Assembly: GCA_034770075.1 (NCBI GenBank)
Contig: CM068382.1
Coordinates: 1,984,001-2,048,000, forward strand
Origin: Aralia elata
Taxonomy: Eukaryota; Streptophyta; Magnoliopsida; Apiales; Araliaceae
Direction: 5' to 3'
Length of the DNA stretch: 64,000 bases
The notes below the pieces were generated by a model. It worked only from the letters and a program-made list of their open reading frames with translations, was not told where the DNA came from and searched no databases. Of this stretch, positions 32,271-45,137 are shown one piece after another. The position numbers were made by a program, and so were the translations under genes. Each line of letters starts with the position of its first letter. The first letter of the stretch is position 1.

Positions 32271-32554
32271 TAGTAGTACAGCATTAACTTTTGGAACATG
32301 AAGCTTGCACGTCCTGGTTGTAACCTTGATTATAATGTAACTGCCTATAGTAGATGGTAATATATCATGATATCAATTTTCATTTCTGTTTATATATATA
32401 TATATTATTTTTGGGCAAGTAATCTCAACATCTGTATTACATGGTAAATATTTCACAGCCAAGCAATCAGCAAAACCTATGGCCTGATATATGTCACCTC
32501 TCATATTAAACTCGCAGCATATCAAGCTTTCATATTAGACTCACCTCATTGAAC

Positions 32555-35500
32555 TTAAAAAGGTGCCTCTAGTGATTCGTCCCAAACTTCTGCACTTCCA
32601 TTTGATTCACCATCTTCTTCCATTGATAGCCTAATATATTCTCTATGTGCAAAACGATCCCACTCTGTCAAAGTTGGATCCTCTCGTTCCTGTAGCAACA
32701 CAAATGCCAACTAGACTGTCATAACGGCAGAAAATATACCATTATGGTCACGCAATATCTAGAGTTTTAAGATGTTGAACGTACCTGACGAATTAGAAAT
32801 GGATCCCGAGTTTCAAAAGCCATAAACTTATTTAGATTGAAAAGAATGTTAAAAACATTTCCTGATAGCTTGCATTCTTTAAAGTCGCGTATTGTGACGT
32901 AATCTTCCCTCTGCAATAAAAACAGTGTCATTGACAGCATTATGTCTTTACTATAATAATTTACAAGCAAGTTGTGACCTCTGGTGAAATCATATCCACA
33001 ATTTGACACAATATATCCTCAAAGAGAACAGGTTCTTGGGCCATGCATTCCATCCGATGCAACTGTTCCTCGTAAAAGAACTGCATCTCATTTCTTGTTA
33101 GAACCCCATTTCCATCCAAATCTATGCATTTGAACCTGAAAAATCATAGTTCATAAAATTAGTTGTGCAATAGTAAAAATATAACAAAAGTACGAAACTA
33201 TGGTGCACAAAAAAGCTCACCGCTTAAGCCTTATCCTACTACAAAGCTAAAGAATACACCTGAGGGCTCAGCAAGTTAAGGGGCCAAATTTAGATGAAAA
33301 AAAGGGAGGTTGCTATAAAAGTAATCTGTCAAACAGTTAAAATGCATCATCTAAACAAATTTGGGGATGTAAATCCAGTTTATCACTTCAGTTGCAGTAA
33401 CCTTGGCATGTTTGTCGAAGAGATGCCCAATTTAAGAAGAAGAAAAACAGCTGCAATTAACATGATTTTCTGGAAACATGTCCCACTAATGTAAGCATGT
33501 CAACTCCCAAGAGTAGGGAGACGTGATGATTAAAGTATCACAAGGGTAGTTATTTTAGCAAATTAAGTGATGGCTTTGGTGAGTTGTCACTTTGGTCAAC
33601 ACTACTGCTACTCTCATCACCGTCCTAAATTGCCAGGAACTAACCAGGCTAACTGACTTGACTGTCGTTATTTTTATTTGTGAAATACTCTAAATAGAAA
33701 AAGAAGATTTATTATCTAATATAAAGATTATAAAATGATAAGTGGAGGATGAGAATCCTATTAAACTAGAAAAATGGAAAATACAAATTTCTAATACAAA
33801 TCTTAACCTGATAACATGTATCTATCAGGACATTTTATACCAAATGCTTAAAGAACTTTTTGATTAATATGAGAGTACACCCCAAGCAAAACTTATAGAC
33901 TAGGTGCTGCCCTTTCTCGTTTCTTGTTTACTCCTTTCATTTCAAAACGAATCTGATGTTCTACTACAGTTGTAATTTTAACCCTTTAGCTAGTTTCAGA
34001 AAAGATATTCATAATTTTCTAGGAGCTTAAAGTTGTAACCCAACCCTTCAACATTCCAACTCTCATTCAAATTCTTTGTCCTAGTTTAAGCACCTTCTTT
34101 TTTTAGAGATGGTATCCGATTTTAAGCACTTTACTGCCACTAACTCACCACATTTAAGCCCTAAGCCCCAAGCATTCTAGGTACCAAAAATGAAGATGAC
34201 AATTGCTATCAACTGTCAAAGAAAAGGTTGCACTGGCCCAAGTACTTGACAAGGGAAAGAATGTGCTTATATTAATATGTCAAAACAGTTTATTTCTAGT
34301 TATGTCAGTTTGCCACAGGATAAGAAAGAGCTTGTACCAATAAATTACTATCCTAACTGTTTTTTCCTTATCATAACCCCTTCACCACCACTATTTTGCT
34401 AAACTTTAGCCATAGGCTTCTTAAAGTATCACTCTATCAACATTCAACAACAGATTGTAGCACAAAAGGAAGGGTATATACCAATACTCAAGACTCGGCT
34501 CAGATGATTTATCCTCTTCTGCTAGCATGAAATAGACGAAATCTTCATACCCCATCTTCCCTTCAATATTGCTAGTAAACTTCCTGGGAACCTGAGTAAA
34601 TATAGCATAAACATAAATGCATTAAAATTTCAGAACATGTTTTCTCCACTCCCAACAAGTTGAATTGACTTAATTTAAATGTAAAACATCATATGAGAAA
34701 ACAACCTGTGAAAATATTCGGACAACAATCCTGTAGGTAAGTGCATGATTACCATATTTGATGAGATTCTCCTTGTCTATCAAGAAATCATGGTCTGTAT
34801 CCAGTTCCCAAAACTTGCAATATATGACGTAGAAGTGTTCATATGAAAAGTACCTACAATTTAAATTGAAAACACAAGCAACGTATATGCTTAAAATCAG
34901 GTGGACTACACAGACACTTGACCATTTCGCAATTGATGTAACACAGAGAAAGGAGGTGATTGCAGGTTTGCAGCTTAATGAATGTCTTATTTGAAAATCT
35001 GAATAAGAACATCAATAGAATTTGTTCAGCTCATAGAGAAACATTGGTCAAAAATACTAGGCTTCAGCACTAAGAAAACTTGGTGAAGTCAACCCAAAAG
35101 ATTGACCGCCCTTGTAGCTCAGCAGAAACTGTTTCAAAACAAAGAAATTAAATGAAATGGGAGATGATTTTATTCTAAAATATTTGCCACAGAAAACATT
35201 ATTCTATATTATTATCTCCAAGCAACAGTTTCAACTTAAGATCTTAGTTTGAGTTAGAGTGGTTAAATAAAGCCACCAAACTCATTCTCATAAAAACTAA
35301 TCAACAGCATGTAAAACTGTACAATTGTTGAGATTTCCAAAATGAGTAATAGAGCAAGTTTAAATACCAGGATTGACTGAATAGACTATGAATATAATAT
35401 TTTAATTAGAAAGTCTACTTCTATAAGAAGAGACCATGACCAAACCAAATCATGCAAAGAGCAACACTAATGTATCTACCGTAGAACTTTGTTAATGTCC

Positions 35501-38500
35501 TCTTCATCATCTGCATGCTGCATCGCAGCAATCAGATTTCCACGTCTGAGCTCCCTGAGAGTGAGATGGCCATTTCCAGATCTATTGACGTAGTAGAATA
35601 TTCTGTATATGACAGTTTCAGCTAGATAACCAAAGAAAAATTAATTTTCAAAGCATCAGTAACCAAAGTTTGCATGCTACCAAGGTCCCTAACTAAAATA
35701 GGAATGGTTTAATAACATCAAATAACAAAAATCATTTATCAAAAAATAAATTATTACGGTATGTAACAATACTATATTTCCACATGAAACATGTGAACAA
35801 CATGGATACCAATCAAATCCAATTATGCCAAGTATTTAGAGTAACCAGAAAGTAACACTCATTTGCATGCAAACTTAGTCAATGTCAAATGACGTTGACA
35901 GGCGATATGATTAAAAAAGTAAACAATTAGATCAAGGTTCCAAAACAGTAAGGTTCACATAACTACCAGTAATAATACCACAAAGCCTCTTGTGAGGTAA
36001 AGAGCTTAGACCATCAAATGACTCAAAACAGCCAATTTATAAGAATTTGAAGTATTCAAAGCCACTCAGTAATCCAGGAAGAATCTCCCTAATCACTGTA
36101 ATGAAATTTACTTTTTATAGGTTTCCCAAACTTGGACTCTAAGAAAAATATCATGAAATGCTACTAGTATATTATGCAAAATCCTATTTCTAAATTTAGA
36201 AGCATGCTGGCCTACACAAGGCTCTATCCACACACCAATTATAGATTCTCACAGTGAAACAACACTGTAGTGAACAGTGTAATAAGCATATCCGAGTAAG
36301 CTACCTAGTGTTCTAAAAATCGTTAGGCGGACCTAGGTGGCGGAGGAGGTGCCTAGCGCCAAGGCCGCCTAGGCGGTACCTATGCGCTTCGCTAGGTGGA
36401 CTAGGTGTTTTCTTAGGCAGTCTCATTTATTTATTTTTCTATTGTACATACTTGTTATATTATATACAGCATATAGTAGATGTAACTTTTTAAAATTTTA
36501 CAAGAAACATACCAAAAAACAATCTTTTAATCCTTAACGAATTCACTTTCGAGTATTGTAGAGCTTCAAAGTAAATGTTTGATTTTGCCTATGCAGGGCC
36601 TAAACGTCCAGCCAAATCGAGGTGGTAGAAGACTGCCTAACGCCTAAGCAAGATTAATCGGACTAAGGCTGAGATTTTTAGAACACTGAAGCTACTCCTT
36701 ATTTAAGACATCAACTTCTATTACTTCCCCTTGAAAAATTTAGCTCTCAACTTAAACTTAATATTAACTATTAAGTGTATCAGTTTGACGCAGTTTCCCC
36801 AAACCTCTCCATAAATTGTACTTGGTTTCACTTGTGAAGAAATCCTCAGTGATTGTTAAAGGAGCGTACTAACTTATCACCACCAAGCGACCTCTACAAT
36901 GCATCAAACCTTATACTAAAAGAGATTATCAGCATTAAGTCTCAAACTAACTTGTCAAGAGGCTACTGCTTACTGGCGAGTGGCAAGTGAACCCTTCTTC
37001 TAACCATGATTTCAGTCTTTCGATGGTACATAGATCAGCGCTTTCTGGTTAATCTCATTGGGTGGTTTATTCATTTTAAAGATTAGCTTGGTTGAGCATT
37101 TAATAACCACTAAACCTGCAAGAACAAGTATCTCTTTGCGCTAATCCACAACCACCAGTTATATAATTTATACTACCGAAAACTGGAACTTGACACGTGT
37201 CATGTTTTTAAGTGATGGTTTTAATCCTAAATGGCCCTCATTTATTGGTTTTCATTCCGATTAAATGGAATGATTTGGTTGCATGACTTTAATTAATAAC
37301 AAGTAATGAAGGAGGGGGGGGGGGGGGTTACAGGAAGTCTAGTGAACAGTTGAGCACGCGCCTTATATTAGAATCTTAGTAAAGCAACCTTTTGCCTTAC
37401 TAATAAGCGGCAACAACTTCTATTTATATTACCGAAAACTGGAACTTGACACGTGTCATGTTTTAAAGTGGTGGTTTTAATCATAAATGGCCCTCATTTA
37501 TTGGTCTTCATTCTGATTAAATGGAATGATTTGGTTGCATGACTTAAATTAACAAGTAATGAACCCTATCTACAAAAGGCCCAGCAAAGTCTAGGTTACA
37601 TCAATATTTGTCTTGTTTCACACCCGGCAATTGAGAATCACCAGTTGTTTATCCCCAAGGCAGACCACTCTCCTGCCACCTACCTTTCACAGTTCCCAAC
37701 CATCTCACACCTCTACAAACCACAATGTGATCGGTGATCCACAAAAATATTCCCACATTAAGGAATGTAAACATAGTTCTCATTCTTAGATGCCTTCACA
37801 ACCAAAATATGAAAATGACAGGCTGACTCGAGTTGAGATTTCAAATTCACAGAGTAAAACTTTACTTTTAGATTAAAAAAGGACCCAAAGTGCTTCAAAA
37901 GTCTGAACAGCATGGTTCATCTAACACTAGATTAAAGGAAACTCCCCAACTTATAAAGAATTTACCATATCTTTCCTGAAATTCAGGTGTGCTGTGCAAG
38001 AACTCCAATCCCGGATGGGTAGCCAAAAGCTCTCGAAGAACGGGTTTAAAGTCAGCCTGTATCAAAGATTCACACATTGAAAGTTAAGTGCAGAAAGAAA
38101 TGAAGCAAGCAGCAAACCAACAAATGATCATTAGACTAGAGGTTTTCCGGCAAAATTACAGTCTGATAACTACACACACAAAAAATGGAAAGAGATTATC
38201 ACATCACCTTTCACTAAGAATTGGATAACAGACCTGAGTAAGGTATTTGCAGTCCGGTTGCTTAAGAATTTTAAATATTTGTGTAGCTATATCCAATGTT
38301 AGCATGTTGCTGTCAACCCAATACTTGATGAATGCATCCCTACAAATATATATAAAAAATAATATTAAAAATAAAAAATCAGCACAAGTCCCCAACAGTA
38401 ACTGTTCTAGGCTACTTACCAAAAATGTTATCTCATAATTATGTTCATACTACAAAATGGATAAGAGCATTGCGCATGCCTATAAGAGAAAGAAATATAG

Positions 38501-41500
38501 ATCGTACATTTAATACAATCAAAGCAGCACAACACACATATTCAGCACATAAATGTAACTGAGATATTTATTTATTTATTCTAACATTAATGTAACTGAA
38601 TAATTTAAGTACAACAAGATAATCCTTGTAACTAGACAAGACGAATATTTATTTACAGGGATGTGAGAAAGTTTAGATTCAAGAGTTGCAAAAAGAATAT
38701 ATTGATGATTACAAGTTTTTCAAGCAACTACGTATATGTCATCCAACAAACCCACCAGGAATCTAATCCCATATGTTGGATAAGGGACATGCTTCCAGAG
38801 CATGCAAATGCAGACTTTCTTAACCTGCATGGAAAGTTTTGAAAGAGGCCCTTCCAGTCTCATAACTTTCTCCAGTCTTACTATTTTCTTCTCTCATTAC
38901 GCTTTCCTCAGGTGCGATTTAGGGTCACACATGGAGAATTAAAAACAAACCCAAATAGCAGAGAAACTAGACTCCTAGACCTCCTCAGGTCCAACTCTAA
39001 CCATTTTAATAAAGTACTGTTCCAAACATATAGAAGTGGATAGAGAGACAGAAATTATACAAACCAACTCAAGCAGATTCACCTTATTGAGGTAGGCCAA
39101 GCTCTCAAGAAACATCATTTCGTGTGAGGTCGACTAATAATGAGTGTTTAATTTTCAAATATAAATAATGTTAATCACCAGACAGTCAAAAAGAGGTAAA
39201 AACCCGTGTACACACAGCGTACACAAAAAGGGAACAGAGATAACAAAAAATACCTTTATGCTAACACTCTTCTACTCACTATCCCATGATGCAGAGACAA
39301 AATCCTACAAGACCCACATATTATGGTACATAATGCAACTAACTTGAGTGCAAGTTCAGCCCAACAATAACAAAATGTATAAACTACCGTGATCTCTGTA
39401 CTGCAATAATAATTAGGGATTATATCAGCACAATTCTCCAATTTAAGATTCTTTAATTTATATTTTCATCTAGCAAGCAAATCCAAAGATCATTTTTTTT
39501 TTCTGATAAATAAACAAAGCCAGAATTCGTTCCAAATAATTCAATGATTCTCAAATTACTTAAAGCATTCTAAATATAGTAAATGATACTTGAATATTTT
39601 CAAATTCCCCAAAAGATCCCAAATATTTGATATTGTATTTTTTTATTTTTTGAGCAGTCACAAGTCCAAACTAAAGATTTCCAACAGTTCTTTTTTTCAT
39701 AAGATTCCTAAAACTTCATACTTTTTAGTCGGTACTCCTCTATAAACAAAATAACACCAAATGGGGAAAAATATGAATACTAGATGAATACAACCAAGGC
39801 AGAAAGTTTTATAACACTTAATCTGCCAACTTCGAATTTCTCTCAAATCACAAACCATTACAAGGCTGAATAATTCCCGAATTACAAAATTGCCAAAGTT
39901 ATTTGATAGTCATTTCGGAATGACCAAACGGCAATGGGAGGTGGAAAATATCTTAAAACACTAAAAAGAAGAAAAAGAACAGAAACCTGAATGGCCAAAC
40001 AATGAATCATCACAATATTGCGTTCTACAGGGATCTAGGACCTACTATCTCAGGTAATAGCTAAAGAATTAGATTTAAACAACTAAAGAAATTGGATGGA
40101 AAATCCATTATGAATATTAATAAATGTGCCTTCTAGTGTAAAATTGGATACCTGGTCACTATCCCTGCGCCGTTAGTGTCGATCTTTTGGAAAAGTGTGG
40201 TGGATATAAACGATGGTAGCTTACATATATCCTTTGTGACTGATTTGAATTCTGCATTGAAACATATAAAAAACACTTAGACCATAGATAGGACTGAGTG
40301 CCGCGCGGGAGGCAGGGGGGTTTGAAGATGGAGGAGAATTTTTGGAGATCATAGATCATATGAAGAAATGTAATATAGATTAGAGAAGGGATATGCATTT
40401 CACCATGTACTTGCAAGCCATCCGTACTTCCATTGAAAAAGTCATCGATTCTAGAAAGGACCTGTTCTCTTAGCTCCTTGGGTGGTGGAGGACCATCTTG
40501 GAAGTAGAACTGCGAGATCAATACAAAAAAAGCATGAGATGTTGCATCTTTCTGTTCCATGGGGCTATAAAATTTCTAAGGGCTGAAAAAGAACAGTTTC
40601 TCATAGTTGACAGCCAAACAATAAATCTATTATAGAAGCAGACTATGCTTCTTCTTTTAAGAGGTATAATTCGCAACAAATAGCTCCATCTCCCTCGCTC
40701 CCTCCCTCCCATAAATTATAATTGTTTGTATTAGGGGATTCTAGAGGATTCCAGGAGCATGATTGTAGGAGTGAAGTGTGCTAATCATTGATGGTCTTGG
40801 TTTACTTTCCTTGTATAGAATGTGTAAGTCTATAAAAGGCTCAGCTCTCATTTGTACAATGTATAGTTAAGGAATAAACCTCTCTCTACTTCTCAGTTTG
40901 AATAACATGCAAACACAACGGACAAGCAGCAGATCATGAAGTACAAGAGTACACTACAAGAGCCATCGATATTGAATCATACCTGAGGTATGACTTCTCG
41001 CACTGGTTCACTGACCAATTTCAGTGGAGAACCTAAGGAAGAAAAGGTGGACCTTAGCTTCATAGTACGTGGAGAACCAACAGCACTTCTTGGTGATAGC
41101 GGAGGTGCACTACCAGCAGGAAAGAGAGAAGGCAATGGACTACCCCCACTAGCATTTGTAGTGCAAGAGTTCCCTGGGGCACCAAAAGAGGTGCCTGCTT
41201 TTGCATCATTAACTAAAGATTTCACCTGCAATAATGCCAAAAATAGATCTCTTTCAGATTACAAATATAGTGGTCGTAGAGAAAATGATGACGTGAACAA
41301 GGAAAGAAATGCAAGGAAATTAAACGTACTAAACATTGTAATTCAGTTTATGACTTCATGTTTTGACGGCTCCATGCTACTCCTAATTTGTGCATGTCTA
41401 GACCTTGAACAGCCCACAAATGATCAATAATAACACTCCACTCTTACCTATAGCTTCAATCATTTATAATTGATCCTAAAATTTGCTTGTCTAAGAAAAA

Positions 41501-43168
41501 AAAGTGAATATTCAATTTATTATCTCTTAACATCAACTTTCACAATCGACTGACAAATTAATACATTTCATTCTCTTCCGCGTATTCTACATTCATAAAT
41601 CAAACAAAGAAACCAACCCCTTTGTTGTGTTTGTGTCCTAAGATTTTTTTTTTTGTTTCAAAAAGAACCTAAAAGCCTCAAACAAAATTTTGCTTAACCT
41701 TGTACCTTCATTTCCTCATAAATATACATGATTTAAATATATGCTCCAAAAGTTATGACAGGCCCAGGAGACCTGAAGTCTATTTAGAGTTTCAATACAT
41801 AGAATCCTTTGCAGCCAATTTGGCTCCACCATTACCATAGTTTCAAAAATTACATAAGCAGCTAAACAAATAATGCCAAATTCCAAGTTCGATATTGAGG
41901 CATCACTATGCATATAAAACGTCAGATACTTGGTGGTTTTCTATTCTATCGGAATATTTTGTCAACAGTTAACACGATATAATGTAAGACAATTTGGCAG
42001 TTGTATCACAAGGATTGTTCAACTTAGAGGCCTTGCATTGAGATGAGATCAAGAAAACTAAGCAAGAAAAAGAATAGAACCCAGAAATCGCTATACTGGC
42101 ATTAAATTATTCAAATAGATTAATTAGATGCCAACAAATAGACGAATAAACTTGAAGAATCTAATTAATATACACTCTCTCTTATGCTTTTCCTTTATTA
42201 TGCTTAGATTAATATCAACTCCTAATGATCATTTTTTTACGAAAGAATCATAAATTATTCAATCACTCAAATTTTCAACATACTCCACTCCTAGTTCTAT
42301 TTACCCACAATACCAACGTCCCGTGATTCCAACTCTAGGGTATTCTGTTGACACTCTCAAACACAACAGGATCTGAATGTTCCCTACAAGAATACCTTTT
42401 CTCCAGAGATCACTAATAAGTATCTAGAATGAATAATCTGACAAAGAATCCAATGTCATTTAACTGCAGCTGGATAATTTCAAGGGGTCTTTAACGAATT
42501 CAATTGGTATTGAAGCTTCAATTTCTCCATCAAAATAATGATATAACTGAGTGCATATACTGGGGCATTAGTGCCAACATCCGCCAAAACGCAATAAATG
42601 CCGCCACTAACCTAAACAATGGTTGACGTCATAGAGACCATTATTAAAGCCACATTTTGATTCGCATGGTACCATATTAATACAATTCAAAAATTAGTAA
42701 GTAAGAGATAGCATTTAATGAGGTACCAAAATTCGTATTTTTGAGTTCAATATTTATCTGAACTCATTTCCCTTAGTTTAGATTTCTTTGCAAGACTCCA
42801 ATCATTGTTAATGTCCATTCAGTTGCACAAAGTATCATCTTTTATTTTCTTACTTTAACATTCCTAGATTACACTGCACACAGCTCACAAACAAAAATGT
42901 TAAAACATAAATTGACATTATTTGACAAACAAAAAATTAGTAATAATAACTGAGCTATCCGCATAAATGTTATAAAACATAATTCAACAAAAAAATGGAA
43001 TCATTGTCCAAACAATACCAGTCGACCAGTGTCCGGCAAGGACAACCATTGTGCAAACAGTTCCTCAGCAATTTGAGGGCTTGTTTTTAGCGCCAAAGGA
43101 GACACCTCTGGAAGCTGCAACAGTTCAGGGTCCAAAGATATCACATCCCCCACAATTTCCATATCCAT
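32555..43168 (-). CDS. PP2A regulatory subunit B'' (EF-hand type), 12 coding exons, 537 aa
   Basis: Minus-strand exons: 43168-43019, 41225-40983, 40509-40404, 40251-40152, 38339-38234, 38056-37966, 35621-35480, 34853-34706, 34591-34482, 33135-32979, 32910-32785 and 32689-32555. All join in phase to 537 residues, as in plant B'' subunits. Visible parts: N-terminal DPELLQLPEVSPLALK, a Ser/Pro linker (FPAGSAPPLSPRS), the conserved TQADFKPVLRELLATHPG core, and Ca-binding loops DTDHDFLIDKEN (331-342) and DLDGNGVLTRNE (404-415). A weaker loop, DTNGAGIVTRDA, starts near 191. The end is AEVWDESLEAPF. The protein targets the PP2A A/C core enzyme to substrates and responds to calcium; plant members act on HMG-CoA reductase and related targets (family knowledge). 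Introns 1, 4 and 6 are long, and intron 6 holds mobile elements. The start at MDMEIVGDV matches homologues; an upstream in-frame ATG (43201) is not favoured. Confidence 0.96.
36306..36688. mobile_element. hAT-type MITE in intron 6 of the PP2A B'' gene, 383 bp
   Basis: Ends are TAGTGTTCTAAAAATC and GATTTTTAGAACACTG, perfect inverted repeats but for the terminal base. The 8-bp flanks AAGCTACC (36298-36305) and AAGCTACT (36689-36696) form a near-perfect target duplication. Inside are repeated TAGGCGG/CCGCCTAGG words. The 8-bp duplication and TAG...CTG ends fit hAT. Confidence 0.87.
37174..37563. repeat. 137-bp direct repeat pair in intron 6 of the PP2A B'' gene
   Basis: Copies at 37174-37310 and 37431-37563 are about 93 percent alike by eye. 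Each starts ACCGAAAACTGGAACTTG, includes GACACGTGTC and ends AACAAGTAATGAA. The 120 bp between them includes a run of about 15 G at 37313-37327. Confidence 0.88.
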
Positions 43169-43620
43169 CTTATATATAAATAGTTTTATATATATATACA
43201 CAAGCCTCTGTTATTTCAAATCCCTAGATCTCCAATACTCTAATTCAATCACGAAAACTATAATTTTTCACCCCCAACACACAGGACCAACAAAATTCTC
43301 TCACTTACATCAACACTCTGTATTGAACTCCAATTCAGAAATTCGAACAACCCCGGCTAGCTTTCAAAAACTTTGTATACCACGAATTGGAAAAAGGTAA
43401 TATCTTTTACTGAACTCTACGACTTTGAATTTCTGTTTCGAATTAAAGTTGGTGATGACGTGTGTGTTTGTGTGCATACATATACATATACATATACATG
43501 TGTGACGGGCTCTAAGATCGAGGAGGGTCAGTGTGGGCCCAGAGACGGTGGTTTTGATGATCGCAGGTTTTATATTTAGGGTTTCAAAAAAAACATGGGC
43601 AAAACCGAGACCCAAAAAAG
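43169..43620 (-). other. 5' UTR and promoter region of the PP2A B'' gene
   Basis: TATATATATAAAAC-type sequence sits close to the start codon (about 43180-43200), and pyrimidine-rich sequence reaches about 43330. ACATATACATATACATATAC-type repeats lie at about 43478-43500. No second gene is seen here. Confidence 0.4.
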
Positions 43621-45137
43621 AGGCGAAGGGTCTGAAGAAGATGGAGCTTTAAACTGGAAATGCCCCTCAAAGAAGGAAAGCCTAGTCAGAAAAATAGCAA
43701 CTTTTTGCAGATGATATGTATAGAGAGAGTGATACATAGTCAAAATCAATAGAGTTATATAAATCTGGACTATTTTTCTCTTATTTTTTCTTAATTTATA
43801 ATTTTAGTAATTTGATTCAATACTAGAAAGTTTTATTCCTATTTTGTTCTTTCATTTTTATTTTCTTTTCTTTTAGGAGGGGTTGGAGTTTTGGGATGTA
43901 GGAAAGCTTAACTGTATTTTGTATTAGAACAAAATCTAAGTAGGCAGTGATATGCTAATGAGGGCATACAGTACGTTTAGTTGGACGAAATTTTATTCAA
44001 GTAACTTAAATTTTGTGTAAAAACAAATATAAAAATGACCAAAATAAAAGCCGCATTATTTATTTTTTCCCCTTTTGTTCGGCAAATTTAGAAATATTAT
44101 TATTTTGTCCCCAATAATTGAACTCTTTTCTTTTCTTTTTATCCTTCAAATTTGATGAAATACTATTTTATACTTGCACTAGTTACACATGTAATCAATC
44201 ATCTGTCACATAGGCTAATATATATACTATGAGTCCGGTTCTCCAACGGACCCAAAAAATGGGTCCAAAAAACGAACCGATTATAGAGACGGACAAAATC
44301 GTCGCTATAGCCTAAACCGTCGTCATAGGTCTATGACGACGGTTAGCTATGACGACAGAACCGTCGCTAAAACCCTATACCGACGGTTCTGTCGTCATAG
44401 CTAATCGTCGTCATAGACCTATGACGACGGTTTAGGCTATAGCGACGGTTTTGTCCGTCCCTATAGCCGGTCCGTTTTTTGAACCCGTTTTTTAAGTCCG
44501 TTGGAGAACGGTTCTATATATACTATAATTATTAATTCAAAAAATAGTCAATTTGACTTAAAAAAATCAAAACTGAACAATTAATTTGGGACGGAAGGAA
44601 TACTAGAAATCAGTGTTCCATATATACTTATTTGACAACCCACTCCTAAGACTAGAAAATAAGGCCATATTTTTTAATTTTTCGTTTTTGTAGAATACGT
44701 GCAGCTACCTAATATCAATCCTACTTCTTGTGATGTACGGAGAACACTTTATATTGCATTTTCAAAGCTTCATAACATATATAGAAGAATACAATAAAAG
44801 TAACATCAATACTCCTTCTATTGATTTACTAATATTTAAGGCACCAAATAATCTTCAAGGAGAATAAATACACGGGGATGAATAATAAGCAAACATCATT
44901 TATTACAGCTACACATTTTTAATGGAAAATTCCCTTGCATGTGATAAAACTCATCACCTTCGGATGAGTCTAAAGCGCCTTACAGTGGCCAGAAACTCTG
45001 GACAAAATTAGGACAGGAAATACTGCTAGATCAGACCACCTTTACTTGACACTAAACTTCCCATTTACAAGTGTGAAGAATGGTATTTGTCCATTTTGAG
45101 AACTGAGTAATTTACTTTTTACCATAAAAACATTAAT
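43621..45137. other. Region between the PP2A B'' and CKL genes
   Basis: AT-rich. The piece from about 44880 to 45137 is probably the 3' UTR of the kinase gene. A nested foldback element occupies 44231-44514. Next to it, 44575-44608 ends in GGGACGGAAGGAATA, which resembles one end of a Stowaway MITE without a visible partner. Confidence 0.5.
44231..44514. mobile_element. Nested foldback (hairpin) element, 284 bp
   Basis: Flanked by a 12-bp direct repeat TATATATACTAT (44219-44230 and 44515-44526). The outer arms start GAGTCCGGTTCTCCAACGG and, read inward from the right, GAACCGTTCTCCAACGG. The whole element is one long inverted repeat, and each arm has inner perfect palindromes, for example ACCGTCGTCATAG/CTATGACGACGGT at 44316-44343. 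It shares the repeated CGTCG/GACGACGG theme with 19577-19753 but is not a direct copy of it. Confidence 0.83.

Noticed and set aside
33920..34140. A possible Stowaway end (TACTCCTTTCATTTC) in the PP2A gene intron
   Set aside because: No convincing partner end was found, so it was not listed as an element.
43166..43201. An upstream in-frame start adding 11 residues to the PP2A B'' subunit
   Set aside because: The added residues come from TATATATA-type leader sequence; homologues start at the MDMEIVGDV-like position.
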